Positions 57,628 through 64,000 of a DNA stretch of 64,000 nt are shown one piece after another. The stretch spans positions 159,791-223,790 of the forward strand of contig CAMPET010000064.1 in assembly GCA_946803715.1 (NCBI GenBank), given 5' to 3'. Each line of letters starts with the position of its first letter. Position 1 is the first letter of the stretch. Below the pieces are notes generated by a model, which saw only the letters and a program-made list of their open reading frames with translations, searched no databases and was not told where the DNA came from. The position numbers were made by a program, and so were the translations under genes. Source of the stretch: Beroe ovata. Lineage: Eukaryota > Ctenophora > Nuda > Beroida > Beroidae.

Positions 57628-58178
57628 ATGGCAGACTCCACCCTTTATTTGCTTGAAATCGACGCTGCCGATCGGGATTTGCCATCCTCATACATGGAGA
57701 AGTCTTTTGCCAAGTTTGAAGGTCGGCTCCCTCACCCATCACCTGAGTTCATTCATGATAATTATATCCTTTCCCTACTTCAAACTCAGGGGCCGGGTTA
57801 AGAATTTATGTTTAAAACTAAAATGCTTCAACCCATTTAACTGAATGTTGCAACCCATTTCAACAGGAATGTTTCCACCCATTTGCTTTTAGGAACTAAG
57901 TAATAATTATTTAAGTTCCGACTAAAATATTAAAAGCGATGGCCCATCAGATCACGCTAGTTATCAGATTGATTGAATTTTCCTGTCCGTTTCCGAATCC
58001 CTGTTTCATTTCAGCTCAAGAGTGTGCCAAGGCGGAGGAGAGGGTTTACGCTTGCAGGAAAGCGATATTCGGACAAATAATCTGCATTTTCGTATACTTT
58101 CTCTTCTTTTTCCAGTTCATGTGCTGGTACAACTACATCTACACCGGAGAATGGCTCTATCCATGGAGCAAGAGATGA
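57628..58178 (+). CDS. Small single-pass membrane protein, two exons, family not recognised
   Basis: Exons 57628-57721 and 58015-58178 join in phase 1 (GT at 57722, TTTCAG before 58015) to give 85 residues. The N-terminal half is acidic and polar (MADSTLYLLEIDAADRDLPS), followed by MEKSFAKFE and a short charged helix (AQECAKAEERVYACRKAI). A strongly hydrophobic segment of about 20 residues (IICIFVYFLFFFQFMCWYNY) is followed by a conserved-looking end, GEWLYPWSKR. This suggests a type II or tail-anchored protein with a short C-terminal tail. I do not recognise the family. A second ATG (MEKSFAKFE) matches the isolated exon at 51712, so the shorter start could also be used. LIN52 follows about 1.6 kb downstream on the same strand. 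Confidence 0.6.
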
Positions 58179-58569
58179 AAGTGTAGCTCTTTTCCACTTC
58201 CAGAGGATATGTTCCAAGAAAGGATTTTTCGTTATAAATCTAATTTATTTTATGATACTTGAACTTCGTAAAACTATATACTTGTTTCTAAACCGAAACG
58301 ATTGGACGGATCAATTTAGCTAAGAGAAGAAGATTTTGGTTAGAGTCTTTCCTCTGCTCTATCAAAGAGACTTTCAGTTTCCGTGCAGTGAATTTGAATT
58401 GACTTGCAATTGCAGTTTAAATCATTGGATTTCATATAATCATATTACAATGATTATGGTATTGATATTAGCACTAAATATAAGGACCTATTAATATTAT
58501 TTTGTCATATGAATTTAATTTTATCTTGTAGGATTACATGATTTAGATTAATCAATGATCAATATCCTA

Positions 58570-59095
58570 TCATCAGTTTTGGTTTTCTGAAATTGACGAT
58601 TTTGATTGTCTGAAAGTGAAATTGCCTCATTGCCCGGCGATTTTATGCTGACGCAAGCCGCGAAGCTAAGCTGCTGGAAATGGAATTGGAACTGGAAGCG
58701 GCGATCGCGCCAGCTACCAGCGCGCGCGTAATAAGAAATTTTTGACGCATGCAGGGATTATAATTATCATCGAGCGCGACAGCTACAGCCAGCTCCAGTG
58801 CAATGCAAGTCTGAATTGCAATTGTGAATTGTCGGGCGATGCCAGACCGCTGCAGCTGTTGAATTGCAAGCTGATGATGTCTGAGAATAAGTTTGCTGCG
58901 CCGCGCGCGCGCGAAACGAAATTCTCGACAAGCGTGTCACTCTATCATTTCATCGATCGACAAAATTGCAATTGCAATTGACGATTTTGATTTTAGTGAT
59001 AACTGCAACTTTGGCAGGCGATGCGAATGCTAGACCACTGATGTTGTCAAATTTTATCTGACAGCTCTGTTTTTCGCGCGCGCGTCTTTCATCGC
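58570..59095. repeat. Low-complexity and internally repeated sequence (TTGCAATTG, CGCGCG, ACGATTTTGATT)
   Basis: The motif TTGACGATTTTGATT occurs near 58595 and 58978, each followed within 30-300 bp by a GGCGATGC...AGACC...TG block. Palindromic TTGCAATTGCAATTG and CGCGCGCG runs occur between. It looks like a partly duplicated repeat or decayed element rather than coding DNA. Confidence 0.45.
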
Positions 59096-59599
59096 GTCTG
59101 AAGTGTTCATATAATGGAATAAAAATGGTCGTAAATGACAGAAGTTTTCACATTTTGTACTGTTTGCTTTGTCTGATAAATCATAAATCTGATGTTCACA
59201 TCATGATGCTTGCCTGATTTTATATGTCTTTGCCATGCAAATTGCAAAATTGCAAGCAAACCTAGGTTAAGACATTGGTCTTGCCTGTGTTGCCTGACTC
59301 TTGCATTTGACATAGGACAATAGCCTAATTACTTTAGCTGTATGATAACTTTCATGAATTTACTAATTACTTCAGATTATTTTGTTTCAAGAAAAAGGGT
59401 ACAAACATTTACTTCTTGCTTTATGGGAGCTTTATGGGAGCTCCCTGGGTGGGTACATAATACAATGAATAAAGTTTGTGCACACGTTGCGCGCCCCTGT
59501 TCTACTCAGTAAACTGAAAAGAACTCCAAACCACGGAGACGCGCAGCACGCGCAGAGTATTTGGGTCACCAAGCGCGGGAACAATAAAGTTATTTATTG

Positions 59600-59641
59600 C
59601 AGATTCCCCAAGCAGATTCCCCAAGCAGATTCCCCAAGCAC
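59600..59641. repeat. Three copies of CAGATTCCCCAAG
   Basis: Direct tandem triplication of a 13 bp unit about 110 bp upstream of the LIN52 start. Confidence 0.85.
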
Positions 59642-59747
59642 CTCTAAAGATAAGAGCATGGAGCCAGAAAATGAAGCCTGTGTTTAGGGTTCATTGAAAC
59701 CTTAAGAAGTTTTAACAACTTACTCTGCACCTAGCTCTAATGTCACC

Positions 59748-60029
59748 ATGAACAATTTACAAAGTGAGGAATCACTGGATAGGTCATCTCCTGAGTTGTG
59801 GGCAGATCATGGCCCTTCCCTCCCATTGCACAACTCAACAATAAGTCAATGGGAAGCAGATGTTGATAAAGAAGACATTGACATGATACAAGAGCTTGCA
59901 AGTCTAACATCAGGGCAATTGAAGGAGAAAATAGATACTCTCCTTAAATTGAGTTACCAGCTAGGTGTTCAAGAGACTTATGAAATGACTAGAGGAAAAT
60001 TCCTTAATGTTTTACCAAAAGAACTATGA
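59748..60029 (+). CDS. LIN52: LIN52, subunit of the DREAM/MuvB complex, single exon
   Basis: 93 codons from the ATG at 59748. The C-terminal half has the conserved LIN52 pattern: DIDMIQELASLT, a helix, then YQLGVQETYEMTRGKFLNVL. The N-terminus keeps LQSEESL, which fits the LxSxExL pocket-protein motif, directly followed by DRSSPELW, containing the R-x-S-P site that DYRK1A phosphorylates in mammals. Family knowledge: LIN52 bridges the MuvB core (LIN9, LIN37, LIN54, RBBP4) to p130/RB-like proteins to repress cell-cycle genes. It is slightly shorter than human LIN52 (about 116 residues), missing part of the linker. It has no intron in the coding region, unlike its neighbours LDAH and ALKBH6. The stop at 60027 is followed by 281 bp and then the MITE. 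Confidence 0.9.
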   Translation: MNNLQSEESLDRSSPELWADHGPSLPLHNSTISQWEADVDKEDIDMIQELASLTSGQLKEKIDTLLKLSYQLGVQETYEMTRGKFLNVLPKEL

Positions 60030-60310
60030 CCTATATTCATCATGATATAATAGACCCAGGACACTGCTTTATTTAACCTCAGGATAGTAACAGAATTTCT
60101 TATGATATGAATAATATCCTCATTGGTACCAAGAAGAATGGGAGGAATGTTTTATACAGATGCTTTTCATTACTTAGTTCTCTCCAATGTCCAAAGCTCA
60201 TTCAGTATAATCAAAAACTGAACCTAAAGTTTTGGTTTGATATGTTTTAACTACACAAGTGCATATTATCTATTTGAGTGTTTTCCAAACATAATATTCA
60301 GAAATAATTA

Positions 60311-61070
60311 GGGACCGTTCACATATTACGTAATCAAAATTTCGGCATTTTTTACCCCCCTCCCCCCCTTCCGTAATCATTCGTAATCATGGCTCAAACC
60401 CCCCTCTCAGAAGGGAAATATTACGTAATCACGGGCCCAACCCCCCCCGCCTTCTGACGGAAAGTCTAAAGGGGACAAAGGAATATGATATTTATTTAGA
60501 GCCTTCTCCGGTGGATAACAAGCTAGTTGGGGGACGGGGCAAAATGACTTTGGACTTGCTCTGCTGTCTGCCAGTGTTCATATCCCTGGGTCGAGGGTCA
60601 AACTACGCTCAGTAGAAGTGAGCATAAGCTCTGTAGAAGGGGGCACAGTAAGTGCTAGAGATATACAGCGAGTATACGCTCAGTAGAAGGAAGCACAGTG
60701 AGTGCTAACCAGCAGACAGTTACTAGCGGGTTAGATTAAGCCACGTGGTTTTAACTTGTGTTTCAAACCGGTGTTTAATGACCTCATTACACGCTGCTGA
60801 AGTGTCACGTGATCTGATAATTACACCCATGAAATACCACGTGACCCGCCAGAGGTATACACACATACTGTAGACCTAATCAGAGAGAGAAAATGATGCA
60901 TGTCAAACTTTGAACTTGCAGTCTGACAGGCGTCGAGGGCCAAGAATTCTGAAAATTTCTTGATTACGTAATCAAGATCAAAACCCCCCCTCCCCCCTCC
61001 GTAATCAAGCGTAATCATTTGGAAACCCCCTCCCTCCCCTCGGCTGATTACGTAATATGTGAACGGTCCC
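60311..61070. mobile_element. MITE of PIF/Harbinger-like character
   Basis: The 760 bp element starts with GGGACCGTTCACATATTACG and ends with its exact inverse; the perfect terminal inverted repeat is 26 bp. It is flanked by TTA on both sides (60308-60310 and 61071-61073), a 3 bp target duplication as for Harbinger elements. Subterminal poly-C tracts and repeated TTACGTAATCA/CCGTAATCA words occur at both ends. There is no transposase frame. It fills almost the whole LIN52-LDAH intergenic space and ends 108 bp before the LDAH ATG. Confidence 0.85.
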
Positions 61071-61178
61071 TTAACCACATAATTTTAATAAACCACCTTC
61101 AAGCATCTCTAAAATGCAATCACATGTGTCATTAAAACCTATGAATTTTGAGTTTACCCCCCAACTTTCTTCAGGTTG

Positions 61179-62728
61179 ATGTTCAATTTACTTAGTAGCT
61201 TATGGAATGTAGAGGAGTCTACTGTCATCTATGCCTGTAACTCGGTCTTCTTTGGAACACTCCTATTGACAGCCATCTTTGTTATCATTTTATTTCGACA
61301 AGAGAGCTTATCTGAGTTGTCATATACTCAAGAATTTGTGAACAAAAACTATGTAAATGTCTTATACAGTGATAACTGGGATGATGAGGATGACCTCCCA
61401 ATTATCTTGATCCTTCCTGGCAACCCTGGACAAGCAGGGTATTACCTAGAATTCATGCAAATGCTTGTAACAAGATGTAAAAATAAATTCAAAGCATGTG
61501 CTGTTTCTCATGTTGGACACAGTCCTGCCTTAGACAGAATATTCAATGTCAGAGACCAGGTAATAAAATATAAATTCCCCATATTTCAATCCTACCATTT
61601 CCACAATTTATTTGCTGTTTGGGTTGTTACATCATGACTTACAATGTGAGTCCAAGGCATTATGTGCCAGAAGATCTTTCCAATTCCTACACTTTTGACC
61701 AGGTAGAAAGTAAACTTCAGTTCATCACTTCAAAGTTGAAACCGGAATCCAGATTATTCATTGTTGGACATTCATTTGGCGCTTACATTGCTCTTAAACT
61801 TCTGGAAAAAGGTTTTAATATGATGCAGTTTCCTGCTGGATTCAGTAGGAATGGTTGAAGGCTTTTCTAGCTGTCAATGACTCCTATTGATGAATTTATC
61901 ATTCTCAGGAATCAGGATAGAAAAAGTTATTCTACTCTTCCCTATGTTTGACAATATGGCCAAGATGCCAAAGGCAGAGAACCTCACGAAATTGCTTTCT
62001 TGGCAGTCTTCAATCGTTTTCATTGCGTGGTTAACCTGTTTGTTACCTAAACAGCTGAAGGATAAAATGATTCAGTTTTATTCCTCCAGATTTTCGTCTA
62101 ATATTCAGGTCTGTTGATGTTACTCAATCATAGTGTAAGATACATTCGAGACGACTGATTTCAATTTCTTATTTGCTCCATTTTATGAATGATGATAGTA
62201 AGGTTCGAGAATAAGCATAGATATCCCAGGATCATATGACAACAACAATTTCTGAGTTGATTGAACCAAATGCACTGAGAAACGTATTTGGGTTGGCCCA
62301 AAGCGAACTTTCTATTATTAAGGAACCGGACTTCAAACTTATAAGACAACACAAAGATAAAATCGTCTTCTATTATGGAATGCATGATCTTTGGGCCCCT
62401 TTGGATTGTCTTAGAAGACTTCGGCAAGCTGTGCCAGCGGTAAGCTTATATTGCACGTTCTTGGGAAATCATATATACTTACTTTCGAAACAATTGACGG
62501 TGGCTGTCTAGATAAGGCTATTAGAATGTATCCCAGGTAAACTTCCACATAGCAGAGGAAGAGGTCCTCCATACGTTCATGTTTGGTTCATGTGACAAAG
62601 TGGCAACCATGACAGCAGCTTTTCTCACAGAGAACATCACATATGACATCAGGAACCTCATTCCGACATACGAGCAGGTGGCTGAAGCTGCTAAAGATGA
62701 TCCTGATTATGATTTTTGTGATAGTTGA
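61179..62728 (+). CDS. LDAH: Lipid droplet-associated hydrolase (LDAH/C2orf43 homologue)
   Basis: Exons 61179-61559, 61703-61811, 61909-62108, 62230-62439, 62537-62728, all GT-AG with matching phases; 363 residues. The N-terminus has a hydrophobic segment (VFFGTLLLTAIFVIILF), longer than in the human protein. The alpha/beta-hydrolase core starts ILILPGNPGQAGYYLEFM. The nucleophile elbow is GHSFGAY (Ser in G-x-S-x-G), followed by an LFP strand. A possible acid lies in YYGMHDLWAP, while the usual His segment is not clear at the end (FGSCDKVATM). Family knowledge: LDAH sits on lipid droplets and affects sterol and triglyceride turnover; catalytic substrate is debated. The start at 61179 follows a TTCAG that may be an acceptor of a 5'UTR exon. 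ALKBH6 follows 352 bp downstream. Confidence 0.9.
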
Positions 62729-63080
62729 AGTTCTAGTGTCCAATATTGAACTTCTTTATTTGTGCTGCATTGGGTTGTAGTATGAGGTAACGTATGATGA
62801 TGATATTTAATGCTTATTTGGCCTGCCGACAACTGCGCATATAAGAATTCATTTCCCACGGTCTAACAGGGTGCCGTTTATGTATCTTTTTATGACTTAT
62901 TATATTGAACCTTAATAAGAATTGTGTGATATAGTTTGACAACGAGATATATCTATGTTGATTGTTTTTAAATACATTCTTCGAATTTGAGTTAATATGA
63001 CATATGGAACAAGTGTCACTTGATTTATTCACTTCAAGACGAGTGCTCATTATATCATGGTATGTATAGTCTGATGACCG

Positions 63081-63918
63081 ATGTCACTCGTATCAGAAGA
63101 ATTTGAGAGAAAATACCAGAAATACAAAATCACAACGGTCCCAGAGAGTGTCTACTATATCCCGTATTATCTGACTAAAGATGAAGAAGAGCAACTATTG
63201 GACAAGGTTTACAGTGCCCCAAAACCTAAGTGGAAGAGTTTAAGCAACAGGAGGTTACAAAATTGGGGTGGACTACCACATCCGAAAGGTATTACATCAT
63301 TACAACAATACCTGAGTTTCGAAATCCGAGGTAGCGGAGGTCCGCTATTGCTGCCTGGTAGCTTGGAGACTGCCTAGTGCCTATAACAAATAATTGCCTT
63401 GTTTTCTTACCAGTTGTGATTTTCATGACGACTTGCTCGTTTCAGGTATGATACCAGAACCGCTTCCCCCCTGGCTACAAGTTCAAGCAGACCGCCTGAA
63501 GAGCGAGGGACTGTTTTCAACAACGCAGATCAATCACGTGTTGGTCAACGAGTATCTACCAGGGCAAGGAATCATGCCTCACGTTGACGGACCACTGTTC
63601 ACACCTCTCATTGCGACTCTTAACCTAGGAGGAGGTTGTCTGATTGACTTCATGACGCGTAACGAAAGTGATGAGACACTCACAGATCAGTTCTCTCTTT
63701 ACCTTGAAGAGGGGAGTCTGCTTGTCCAGAGTGGTGTGGTGTATGAACAACATTTGCATGGTATACAAGAAGTGGACGAGGATTCTATTCATGGGCATGT
63801 TGCCAACTTACAGCATTGTACCTGGTTACAAGTTGGTGATAAGGTCAGGAGGGCAAAAAGAGTGTCACTCACAATCAGAAATGTCCCAAAAGTGACGAAG
63901 TTTAAAATCAAGTTGTAG
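63081..63918 (+). CDS. ALKBH6: ALKBH6, 2-oxoglutarate/Fe(II)-dependent dioxygenase of the AlkB family
   Basis: Exons 63081-63288 and 63446-63918 join in phase 1; 226 residues, close to the human 238. The ALKBH6-specific text is clear: RRLQNWGGLPHPKG across the intron into MIPEPLPPWLQ, then NHVLVNEYLPGQGIMPHVDG. Fe(II) ligands: H and D of PHVDG, and the distal His probably in the YEQHLHGI segment. RVSLTIRNVPKV carries the conserved Arg for 2-oxoglutarate. Role by family: related AlkB proteins demethylate or hydroxylate nucleic acids or proteins; for ALKBH6 the substrate is poorly defined. The start ATG at 63081 follows a short stop-containing leader. The gene is complete in the window. Confidence 0.93.
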
Positions 63919-64000
63919 TTGCACTTTTTGTGATTGATGAAGAGAATTTTTTTGGATTATTTATTTATAGTTTGCATGGGTGTTGAATTGATGGTGGAGA

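Overview
The window looks like part of an invertebrate animal genome. Genes have many short GT-AG introns, and the products are metazoan: cortactin, adhesion and rhodopsin-type GPCRs, an axonemal-type EF-hand/WD40 protein, LIN52, LDAH and ALKBH6. CA/GT microsatellites, a tRNA-derived SINE, a LINE remnant and MITE-like elements are present. Moderate GC, small introns and the protein mix fit a sponge, placozoan or cnidarian grade animal, but the sequence alone does not settle the phylum. Two N-gaps sit inside CA repeats, and a third junction (one N) joins two near-identical 1.06 kb blocks, so the scaffold has local assembly problems.

Region 1 to 24,877 (+ strand) is, on my exon reading, one cortactin-like gene: a half repeat, five complete 37-residue cortactin repeats, the terminal partial repeat, a long charged helix and three SH3 domains. 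All its junction phases agree. Its introns hold three other protein genes: an antisense five-exon class A GPCR (515-2128), a sense intronless gene of 3,244 codons encoding a secreted protein with about 24 uromodulin-type D8C domains and two Ig-like domains (8926-18660), and an antisense intronless GT-B glycosyltransferase (22112-23224).

Region 26,059 to 33,274 (- strand) is a 20-exon EF-hand plus WD40 gene of the WDR49/WDR64 type. Region 37,241 to about 47,256 (- strand) is a 24-exon adhesion GPCR with a cysteine-rich GCC2/GCC3-type ectodomain, an HRM-like segment, a GPS and seven helices. Between and after these genes lie gene-poor stretches (33.3-37.2 kb and 47.9-51.7 kb).

Region 51.7 to 57 kb is decayed: an isolated first-exon-like piece, a receptor-like remnant on the - strand, a broken LDLa/LGR-type receptor pseudogene on the + strand, and the duplicated block. 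Region 57.6 to 63.9 kb (+ strand) is compact: a two-exon small membrane protein, intronless LIN52, a 760 bp Harbinger-like MITE filling the next intergenic space, five-exon LDAH and two-exon ALKBH6. I see no operon logic; the notable organisation is the nesting of unrelated genes inside cortactin.
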